Source of the DNA: Ancylostoma caninum
Taxonomy: Eukaryota; Nematoda; Chromadorea; Rhabditida; Ancylostomatidae
Reading direction: 5' to 3'
Length of the DNA: 64,000 bases
Assembly (NCBI GenBank): GCA_037903475.1
Contig: JBAJFG010000467.1
Coordinates: 186,001 to 250,000, forward strand
Positions within the stretch are counted from its first letter, which is position 1, and each line of letters opens with the position of its first letter. A model generated the notes under the pieces. It was given only the letters and a program-made list of their open reading frames with translations. It was not told the DNA's origin and ran no database searches. Shown here one piece after another: positions 10,801 to 22,800 of this stretch. Both the position numbers and the translations under genes were made by a program.

Positions 10801-13800
10801 ATGTATATGAAAACGTCATTCGCTTTTGATGATGTACCAGATCGCTTTTTCTGTTATTTTCTGCATGTGTGACATAAGTAATGTTTTTATCCATTGAAAC
10901 AAGAACTGCTGATTCCGTTCCATTTCCGACCCATTATCCGATCCGACGAACCCGTGTGGAGAAACATCCGGGTAACAAAAATGGGTAAGCATCAGGCTCG
11001 CCAGCTGCACCGGAAGAGAGGAGAAAGCCTGTTTCGTCATTTTCGGTGATAAATAGGAGTTTCTTCGTATCTCGCCGGGAGGGATCCTGTGCCATGATTC
11101 AAGGCAGTCTATGTTATTCTTTAAGTTATTTTTTTTCCTTTTTTCCCGCTGATGTTTTATCCTGTGTAAATTTTCTTGTTCTGTTCTTCACGTGTGAATG
11201 CTTTTCCTTCCATTTTATTTTATGGACATCGCCTCTAAGTTGAAACTCCCGTTCTGCCGGCGATCTCGGATTTTCTCTCACTTGCTTGCAAGTGGCTTCC
11301 ACGCTTTTTCCTGTAAGTCGCCCTAAATTTAGCTTGCATTGCAGCGTTGAGTGCACAAGAGCAGGTGCATGATTTTCAATTAACATATCATTAGATCTAC
11401 TGAACCAAAGGACCGGTGACCTTTTATGGCTGCACACTGGTAGTACCCATTTCCTGGAATACGAATAATACCCGGGGTGACTTGTGGTGGGATCTCTCCG
11501 GCATGCATTGTATGTACTCACCATGTAATTTGATTAGTACATGTGCCTTTTTCTGAGAGTAGGTGTGCACTCAGCGATATGTGCATTCAGGACAGGCGCT
11601 GATATCCAGGAAGATCCCCTCGAATACTTGGTCAATGGTATCCAGTTAATTCACTAGTACGTGGTTACAGAAGATAAGTTCACGCATTTTTCCATTAATT
11701 TACATTTAGATTCGTTCCTGCTATTTTCCTGTCTCCAAAAAAAGAATACAAATAAATGTCGATTAGGTTCGCCAAAGTCAAGTAAGGAATAAACGACCTA
11801 AATGTCACTTCTTGTCTAGGTAACTCTTTACCTCACTTAATTCAGACCTACTATTCGGCCAGTTCCCTTTTTATGTCTTTCCTCAGCCCCTGTCCTAACT
11901 GAGGCTAAATTCCGATTTATCCACAGTCACAAAATTTTCCTAATGAGATTCACTCTGTCCTGCCAGGGGATGTGTGCAAACTTCATTACTATATTTCGAA
12001 ACCAATCAGGATCTAGAGACTCATTTGAGATCTATTTCAGTAACTTTAGGTAGATCTTATGGGTAGTTAGTTCAGGTCAGTTTTTTTTTGAAAGGTATCT
12101 GGTACAATGGGTCTAGAGGGCTAAAATTGTCCATGTTTAGGAGTTGGAGTACTGTTTTTGGACTCCTCAGTAAAGCTGTGCGGAGTTCAATAATCTTTCT
12201 CATAATGTCGTTGACCTTCTTACAATTTAAACATCTGCAGCAGTTGAATGTGAAGCATCTCACTTCTTCTAACCTACAAACATTCTATCGTAAGTGGTGA
12301 AGTCGCTCGCTTTGGCTCCCTCGAGGCATTCAAGTTTCCCCTCCTCTTGGAATTCGCTTAGCTTTCGGTTTTTGGACCCTGGTTTTCAGAAAACACTACC
12401 GCTCGTACCCAGCTCCTATTGGTTTCCACCTGACCAGCACTGTTTCAAGATCTCCCACAGTCGCCCACTTCACCAGAAGTCGTCTGCAACGGGCGTTGTT
12501 TATGTGTTACTGACCCCGAGCTGACCTTCGCGGTCGCCGAACCGCGAACAATCGTCGTCTGTTCACAATTACTCGTTAATTGCATCAGTACACGCTGAAA
12601 AAGTGTGCTGAGTCCAGCGGGTTCACACGACTAGGCCCTCCTCATCCAGGCAAAGCATCCAGGCCTCCGCGTAGTGCTGTGCGATTCTGCTCGGCCACCA
12701 TGAAGTGAATGGCAGGCCATTAGGCCGCGCTGCATTACTAACTCCAGCATGAATTCGGCATATGAGGCACACGGTTGAGAGCTTCGTAGTCGCGGATCTC
12801 AGGATTACGGCGGGGTAAAACCCCTGAAATCCTGGAAGCGATAATGTGGTGGCGGTGGCTTCAGGTGAGCTATCTTCCACCGCTCACTGTGCATCGCGAA
12901 ACTCACCCCAACGCCTGTCTCCAGTGAAAGATGGGAGGAGAAGCAGGAAAATCCAGCAAAAATCAAGGGTCTTTCCTGGATTTCTGCTTGAGAGAAACTA
13001 AGAAATTTTAAAAAATTTTACTAATAGCTTGCTATGTACACATATATTTGTTATTTACTATATTTTATATTTATTTATGATCACAACTAGCACAATTATT
13101 TTTCATGTTGTTAATCATGTAGGTAATCATTATCCCCTAGAAATTATTTGAGACATTAAGCTGCGCAGAAAATCTTCGGAATTCTACTCGAAATTCCTGT
13201 ACCAAATAATGTTCAGAAAAAAAACCTACTCCAAAGTAGAATAAAACGGCAGTATCATGGCTTAGAAAGCTCGAAAACGGTACAAACAGCCACTTGAAGA
13301 GGATTACTAAGCTCCTCTACTTGGGCGAGAACTGGTCCCCATTTTGTTTTCAGCACTGAGATAAGAGGCAATTCCCTCGGTTTCGTACCTTACTTTCTCC
13401 TTGTTTTCCTTCAATGTTAGGCGTCATTAGAGTTAATACGAGAAATGACCTCTAGGATTTCAAAAATCGATTTTTCAGTGAAAATGCCCGTTTTTTACAT
13501 GGAAATCTTGACTGGATATTGTTGTGTGCGTCTGTCAGTGTGAAACACAATCCCACCTTTTCAATTTAGTCTCGGAAATTCATTTTGCCAGAAACTGTTC
13601 GAGAAAAAACCCAGTCACCCTCAAAAGGACAGGAAGAACGTGATTTATTCAAAGGCACAGGCAAAACGAATAAATTTCTTTCGACTTTTTCACATACTTA
13701 CCCTTTGTTTTCTGTTTATTTATTGAGCTACGTATCTAACCGAGGCTGCCTGAAACTACTACGTGGATACTACGTTAACTTGGATACTACGTTATCTTGG

Positions 13801-16800
13801 TATACATAGATATTATTTGTGTATCCATTAGATAGGTACATGAACGATGTTTAGCCAAGACCTTTCGTCAGAATGGATCTCGAAGGTCAAATTTGTCTCT
13901 TATAGAAAAAGCGAAATTCAGTATCTGGTTGATGATCAAAAAACGTTCAAAGGCTGAAAATCGAAGCCTTCGCAACACAAAGGCAGCAATGCCAACAACA
14001 AGCAAATTAGTTTGTTATGCAGTGCATTCAATCCATTATTTGCGAAGAAATATTACATCGAATCAGCTGACATCTCGTATTCGAAGTCGCTCAAGTGGAA
14101 GAGCGAAGGAGGAAGGCGAACGTTGCCTGTGACGTTTCTACTAAAGCCTCATTTATCCGACAAGGAAGCATGGAGGGAGAATTGAGGACCGCCGCGTGTG
14201 GCGGGGGAAAAAGGCGGAAGCGGGGCGCTGATGAAATCCTGCCGCATTGGCGCAAGGCTCTGCTTTTGCGTGAAAATGGCTGCTTCCATGCTGTGTCCTG
14301 CAGATTCGGGGGCATGAGTTTACAAAGCATCGTGCAAGGTGCTGAGCGATGGAAAAGATCCATTACCTATCGCTGGCCATTTATCACACCTCCGTGTTAT
14401 TGCTTGCAAGTGTTAGCTGCAACATCAGATGTACTTTTGAACAGATCTCCCTCAGTACTGATATTTATGATCGCTATATCGATACTGATATTCACTTGCT
14501 TATTCCTTTACTATTACTATTTTCAAACTAAGCCAGTATTTCAGCGCTTTCCTATTAGAAATTCATGGGATTCATGATGGCTTCCCGGAAGTTCCTGATC
14601 ACTTTCCACAATGCATATTTGTATCTTATGGTTTTGCCGATCCAATCCTACGTACTTTTCCACTGAAGACGTGATACAGCTGCTGCAGTTACTGCGTCGT
14701 TTGATTTCAATTGCTGGTACGGAACAGTTGACCGATTCCAGCTGACAAACTGAACTTGATCTACCTAAAGTCAATACAAACTAATCGAATGCATGCTCAG
14801 AAACTCTCCAACTATTGATAACCCAGGTGTTCTCAACTTCCCCAAGATTTTCCGTGGATTTCGCTAATGCATGTGTTTGTTATGGCGAGAGTTAAAATTT
14901 TCTATTTTTGCCTGTTTTTTAGCATTTGTTACCCCGCCCTTTGGACCAGGATTACAATGATAGGACAAGGAAATCACTCTTCAGCTGTGGAGCAGTTCTA
15001 ATGCCTAAGCCTGAGCATAATAAAATAACAAGAAGGTCTTTCTGAGCATTTGACAATCGAAAAAGTTTCAGTAGTCTTCACGGATGGCATACTTCTGTGT
15101 ACGCTCTTGGATCACAATACTATAAATTTTGTAAGGGGATCTTCCAAGAACTCATTTATCCTGGCATTTTTTGACTGACATTAAAGCTAAACACTATCAC
15201 ATTTCTTTCTACTATGCCGTAACTGGAGCTTCATGTCTATAATGTTTAATGTCACCATGATACTGAAGCCCCTTTCCCTATCATGCACACGTTCCCTATC
15301 CCTGTTAAAGTTCAGTTAGGGATGAATTGTCCAGTGTTTGGCTACTTCGTTGATGTGGCTACTACAAATTCCGCAGACATCAGGATACGTGCGCTGTCCT
15401 GCTGTTGTTTGTATAAACAGCTGAACCACCAACCGCGCATGCGTGTCCGTGGATTAGCAGAGTGTGTAAAGTGTAACTGATCCGTACTCCGAGCAAGCTG
15501 AGCGAGCCAGAAAGACGTTTTTTCGTACAAATATCGTTTGGACTGCATGGCTTCGCGGCTTGCGTTCTTTTTGAAGGACCCAAAAAAGCCAATTAAGGAA
15601 AATTTGGAAATGAGATCTTTTATTGAGGACCATTGATCACCACTTACATATAGCGGAGATTTCCGAGAGCTTTACGAACATTCCCGGAGAGGGGGAACAT
15701 TCGCGTACTGGTTTCATAAGCAGAAGCTCATATATTTTGCTTCATAAGTTTGTTCTAGCGATAGCTGCGGACTGGAAAGGCTTGAATTGTTAGTGAGGGA
15801 CGCGGGAGAAAAATGTCATTCCGCCCAAATAGGAGTGAACTGGACGACCGAATATTCAAAAATGAAGTTATAAAAAATCTTTGGATTATTCAATTTTAAC
15901 TTTTTATTAGTTCGAAATCCATCCCTTATAATCTATTAAACAAAGCGCCGTAAGAGGGCTAGAGCGGCTAGAGATAGGCGGCGGCACTCATAGACACCGT
16001 GATCTTGAGGCGCAGACTGCGAGACGAAATGGCCGATTTTTAGGGACTCAGGCAGATTCGTTTTGGGACTCGCAATTTCGTCACTGCTGGCTCTCCCGCA
16101 TGCACGAGGTAGTGATTTCATCACCTTCGCTGGCGGTCTCGCAGCATAGGAGTGAGGGAATGTTTACAACCTTTCAGGCTGCACATGTAAGCAGCAGGAA
16201 AACCACCCTTCCACTGTTGCGACGCTGTAGGCACCTCCACTGAAGGAATGGACAGGTTATGTGGGAGCTGCAGCGTTTCGGACGATGAGGGCAGGCTGGA
16301 CCTACGCGGTCGCCCAATCTGGTGGATGCTATTGCCGCATTCCCTGCTGAATCCACGCAGCGGTTGTGCAGCCACGACATCCGTTCTTTTCGAGAGAGCT
16401 TCCGCACTAACACAAAGTAAAAGCCTCAATACATCAAGGCATGACATTGTGTAACCAATCAACTATATACGGATACGGGTCCACGATGGAGAAAGGGCCC
16501 ACCGTGGCCCAGTGGTGTGAGGGACGCATGCGGGTACACCGATGGAGAAAGGGTCCACCGCGGCCCAATGGTGTGGGGGACGCCTAGTTATGGGTCCAGA
16601 AAGGGTCCACCGTGGCCAGTGGTGTGGGAAACGGCAGGATACAGTTCCACCGATGGAGAACGCGTCTGGGTTGGCCCGGTATTGAGGAATACGCACAAAT
16701 ACGCCATACGATGAAAAATGGACTTCTCATGCTCATACTCAACTCATAAGAAGGACCTTCATGTTTGGGCCCATTTAAAGATTGGTTCTGCTTCTTTATC

Positions 16801-19800
16801 GATTTTCTAGAGATTTGGCAAGTGCGAAGGGTTTGCACATGTCATGTGTGTCTAGCGTCCCGAAGGGGCACTAGTAATTAATGAAATAATAATACAGACA
16901 TAGGATTGAAAAGTCGATCAGAACATTCTGAGAAAATTTGGAAAATCTTCCGAAAAATTGCGATTTGGTGGAAAGGGGCTTGGGTTGCCATTGGCGGAAA
17001 AAGACGAAAAATAATAGTGTTATATAATACATAGCGAGATTTGATAGTTCTTGCTTTGAATATAAAAAAAAAACTCTTCCGCTCTACCTATTGGTTGGTG
17101 AGGTTGATGAGATGGTTAGAGTTCATAGCTTACTGGGAAAAATTATAAATTCTCATTCGAAAATTGTTTATAGCTTTCATTAGTGAACTACGGTGACCAA
17201 ATTAACTTTGTTATGATCAGAAACGAATAATTAGCCCCCACTTCCCTATAGGACATCGATCTTTGAGCAGTTTTTATTTTCAGCATTGATAAACTTCCAT
17301 GAGAAGTGTTGGAAAAGAGAGAGATCAGGAGGAAAGGGAGAGATTTGTAGAAAAAAAAGAACCTCCAAATGAGGGGGCAGGAGGAGGAATCAATTGCCAA
17401 AGAGAGTTGGGTAGCGTTACCTTCATGGAGCACAGCACAATTTGCGAGATTTTACCTCAGCAATTCCCTAAAACTTGATTATTTTGCCAGTGTTTCTTTG
17501 TAAATCTTCATCTATTATAGAGTAAATATATCCATTTACTCTATAATAGATGAAGAAAAATGGACTAATAAGCTTTGTTTGGCCTTTTTGCTAGATTTGC
17601 TGTGACCTCGCCTCAAACCAATCCACAAACCCTGTCCAAAACCAACACATCAACCATCCAGGTGGTTTTCACAAAAAATTCTCACACGTTTCGTTATTGC
17701 TTACCACAAAAATCAGCATTTCGCATGCAAGGACTTTTGTAAATATAGGTACGTATCAACAGAATGCATACAGTGCCGGATAAATTATGTAGCCTTTTGG
17801 ATTTTCCTCTATATCAGTGGAATAAAACTTTGCATAGGAAGAAAGAATGCACCTCTTTGTGGTAAAGACTTTTGGGTGCATCATGACTAATTCAACATTA
17901 TAACCGAGAAAGAGCAACCCAATTTGGTATAAGTCCTCATAATTGTTTATCACTGGAATGCCCTCATGTTCGCTCTGTATGTTTTCAAAAATTATCTGAA
18001 AGCACATGTGTATTGGCAGATATGGGTCGAATCTACCACAGGGAGTCCGATTCCAACTGAGAAATCGCCCATTTGTAGATACTTCGGAATCCCTGCTCAG
18101 ACTATTGTGAGTAAACATTTTGTCTAAAGTGAACTAGTCAACGAAATTGTGTGATTCAGTCTTCCCTTCAGCGCATGTGAGTGTCCAGAACTCTCTTCAG
18201 GATATGAGCCTGAAACCTTCATTCTAACCGAAGCTGTGAAGGAAGTCCCAAAAGGCTATGCAATTTTGGCAGGTAGTGCATGTTCATCTTTCTAACAGTT
18301 TATACTCGTATTCAGAGTCACATCTAGGTAGCAAACCCCAGTCCAGCAGTTTGCTTTGAAGCAACCCTCCAAACCTTGTTTCGTGACTTTTGAGCAGGAC
18401 CTACATTCACTGCTATAATCGAAAAGCCGTGCGGCCGTTGAGGCTATTTTCCTCGTAAAAACAATTGACGGCGCATCTCACAGCACAAAGGATAACGCAG
18501 CGAGTGAATCCCTTCTGGATCTGGTACTGGATCCGATCGGCGTTGTGACGGCTTGACGCAAGCATTTTGGTGGAAAATGTAGCGTCGGGAGAGATAGGAG
18601 AGAGCACGAGGGAACCAGGTTGCCTTTCGACTCCATTTCACAGCGCTGTATTTCTCTTCGATTACTTCACCTTAATTCAAAGTGTTTCTTCATATACAGT
18701 TTGCTTATTTACAGTATTCTTACTATTTTATCCCGCTGCCTTCCGAATGGTTAAAAAGCTCCATGCACATGAATTGTTTGTACTATAAGCAATTGAGCGA
18801 ATGTTGTTACATGGGCATAAACCGAAATCACTCAGAGGATCTCTTTATTTACTCATTCATTTACTCACTTGTTTGTTATTTGTTTATTTTAGTACATCAC
18901 AATACTTACCGAGCTACACGAAATTCTGTTGCCCTTATGAAGGATTGAGTTCTAAGGAAACTTCAATAGCTCGGAACTACAACAAAATAATGAGACTTAT
19001 GATTATGTACCAAGATCAACTTTATTCTTTGTTCATTTGCCCATTCTACTTTACGTTGTTCTCACCTTGAATGTTCTGCTTTCCTAGTTAATCTACATAC
19101 AAATATTTCTTCGTTGCGCATAGTTGGCAATTGAATTTAGTAATTCTAATTTGTGGATGATTGGATAACCGAATTTCGATTTCATTCGACGTTGGTACTC
19201 GAATTTACGGGTTACCAAACCTCGAAAATTCATTCGAATTGTTGTTGAATATGTCATTGGTTGGAGTGACAGCCTGACTGCTCTTTTGCTAACCAAAATT
19301 GGCCAGTCTAATGGATTATATCATGAAAGCAAAAATCTGGTAATCTTTGCTTGGATTCTTCATAATATTGTTTTGGAAAAACTAACATAACTAGTCCCTA
19401 AGGAGAGTTAAGCCAAATCTTCACCCCGCAACGAAGTAGTCGTTTGACTGAGAGGATCTCCCTTTACTTGTATTTGGCATGGCCGATGCTAAGTAGACTT
19501 ATCAAATGAAGTGCCAATATGCGCCGAAATTTCGGAAGGGAAGGTTCCGAAAGTTTTTCAAACAAAATAACATGCATGGGTGCCAAACCCTCGTTGCTCT
19601 GCGCTAGCCCGTCTACGTTCAGTTACCACCCGCGTGAGCAGCGCCAGGCCGTTCTGCCTTTTTGAACTCGGGAAGAAGCAGCTAATCATGTTTGCTTGGC
19701 TCCCCTAATTCATTTAAGCACCTTAGCAATGTTTCCGACCGAAGCTGAACTGTCCTTCCTGAGAAAAGACACGGAATGGCGGTGTGCTATACCCCGTACT

Positions 19801-22800
19801 ATTGGGGCATGACGCGTGCGGGTGGTGCATAAGTGTCTGATAATCGCTGTGACCGGCTTATACGTCTTTCTACGGTTGAGTAGTGAAAGGACTCGTGCGT
19901 CGGTATTGTGGGAAATCGACGGTGCACTTTTTTAGCACATCGAAACCGGCTGGTAACATAGGAGCGCAAGTGCAATGCTGTAGCCCTATCAACCACGTGG
20001 GTTCTGCCATGGTTGGCCAGCTATTGGCCCCATCTAGGTTTTGCCTTGGAAAGAACGAGCTTTTTCTGAAATAGAAGAATCACTTGCTTCTCTAAAAAAG
20101 TGAAAAAAAAAGTTGTGCTTATATCAAAAACTACAATAATTATAATTAGTTGGAAAATCAATCGCTAGGGAAGAAGTTCTCGCGGTCCGGTGCCCATCCT
20201 GGTAAACGCAGACTTACTCGAACTGAGGGTCCTGTAGGATGAGCCGTGCCGATTTCCACAAAGCTTACCCCTACACTCGTCCTGCACAGCGGCCGATGGG
20301 CTGCAAACGCATAAGCCTCATCTGCGTCTTAGCAGCATCAGGGTAGAGATTGAAGGGCAATTTAAGCTAGACACGTGCGTCAGTCGCGCATCAGACGCAC
20401 GCACTTATTTGCGAAGGGGGTTTTTTTTAATGAAGAGTGGTTAAAAGGGCGTGTACACCGTGAATGAAAATACCCGCATGGTCGTTGTGAATAGACACGA
20501 GGCCGCAATCGCGTGTTCTCACCAGCGACTAAGCTACATCAGGGCTGCGTATGGGCCTATCCTTTATCACGGACCCACGGTCGTCGAACGCACCCATTTA
20601 GTGATTGTGCAAGGGTTAAATTCGAGCAGCAAATTTTGTTTCGAAGGTTCTCTGCTTGTCACTCACAGCAGCTTATGTTTTCCTGATGTAAGCGCGCTTT
20701 GACAAGCATTCCTCTCTGATGCTCCCTGACATCCTGCTCATTCTCCGAGCTCCGAAGAGCGACCGCTTAAATGCCCCGCAGATCACCTTTCCAAGCCCAT
20801 TTCACGTGGCTTCCGTTGCGACTTTTTAACGCTTCCAAAAATCTTCGGTCTGTAACCGATACTTTGATGCGTGTCTGCTCCTGTTCAGTTGCTTGTTATC
20901 AAGAAGAAGGATTAGTTTCGAGAATGGGTGGTGGGAAAAAACTTGGGGGACGTCAGGGATTTTATGTGCTTTTGAAAGACATTATTACCTGAGCGGCTCA
21001 CATTAATGCTCGCGCATCGAAACGACCTTCTTTACATCATTCTGCAGGCAGAACTGAAGATTTATGGAAATGCTTTCAGCCTGCTTGATGCTCGACCACC
21101 CCACTCTGGGAGTCCACTACACGTGCCATAACAAATTGCAAAAGGACGGATTCTGTCGGGAGAAAACCTCGAAGAGCGGCGCCCTCGTGAGGATTTGCGG
21201 CTGCAATTCCGACGACTTCTGCAACTACTCCTACTGGCCTGACAAGTGAGTAGTATTTATCTGCGTATTCCCCCCCCCCTCCCCCTTTTTTTGCACTTCT
21301 TTCCGGTCATTCACAGAATTGATGCTATGCTCAATAAATCTGTGAAAGCGAGCTCTATTACACAATCAGTAGCTCGTAAGATGTTGTTATTTATCAAATG
21401 TTACTGCTGTTTTTCCCCGTGATAGTAATTTCTCTTGCTGATTTCCGACGCGGCTGCTTTCATCGTCTGCTGCTTAGGAGAGACATTTTGTTTCGGTTAG
21501 AATTGCAAGGTTTTGGACATGTGCATCGAGAAGTGTGAAGTCACCAAGAGAAAAATCCCTACCAAGGTTGGGATTCACAGAACGATAACCCAGCAAAGCA
21601 GCCATGGCTGTCTTGATTGGTTACGCACAGACTACGCAATGCTAGGCGACGCAGACCTCGAAATTTGGTCTGCGACCCGGATGCACAAATCAGAAAATTT
21701 CTATGACGGAGATCCGCCACACCATTTCACAGTCGTATTAGTCTAACAATTCGGAGTTTTGAGCTAATAAACGAAAGAATTTTATCAATTCCGTGAAATG
21801 TTAGGAATCCATCCAGAAAGTCGGATGCTTCAAGAACCAAAGCTGTATGGCTCTGCTTTTACTGAACATTCTAATTTCGACACATTCGAGATTGATTATT
21901 CGAAAATCACACACTCATATATTTACACTATCTTAAATTTAAAAGTGTGTAGAATGACATTCATTTTGAGCAACACATCTTCTATGATGAAACGTCTTTG
22001 AGTACGTAGGTTAACGGACACCGTGTGTGGTTTCTTTCAGCATGGCTCTAGGTGGCTCATATACACTGTGTTGCTGTGGCAAGAATCTCACCTCAAGTGT
22101 TTCGTCGAAATTTTCGTAAAGCATGTGTATTGATTCAGGAAGAGAATGAGGAGCAGAGCGGCATTGATAACTTCATCATCTGTTGGAGAGGCTGATACGT
22201 CTTATAATCTACTTACTTCTCTTGTCATTTTGGTCTCACATAGCGGTCCGAACTCCGAGTTTTCTTTTCTGGTCCTAGAAAAGTGAGCAGGACTTGCTGA
22301 TCTGTTTTGAGCCAATCGGCCGAGTTTTACCAAGGCTGCCCAAGCCTAATTGTCGTCAGTGCATTGCTTTTCCCGTGGCCGCAGATATGGTGCTTCTAAA
22401 CTCCATCAGGATTGCTCCCACATGTTCTGCAGCTGTATCGTTGGTGACTTCCTTCCCCGTGAAAGGAAATACCACCCGGAGAACCGTAAAGGCTAACCGA
22501 GCCGTAGTTCTCGTTAAACGCTTTACCTGCCAGATAAATGGGCTGATTGCGACGATGTTATGATTCCATGCAGTCGTATGACACCAGGAAGAATGAACGT
22601 TTTAGTGGGAAACGGAAACTGTGAACGATGCTGTGGTGGCGACAACACACGACATTATGCGATTATGTTTCAAAAACGCCCGAACGTTTGTTTTTTCTGG
22701 CGAATATTCGGTTTCTGCTGACATGTCTCGGAATGTAATCCGATACGGGCCGAGTCAGTAGGAGGGACGATTAGCGGATTGCTTTTGCAGAGAAGAGTAA

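Noticed and set aside
10816..11040. Minus-strand 74-codon frame with a nematode-like start context
   Set aside because: A vague likeness to a conserved membrane-complex subunit was not supported by further exons or motifs.
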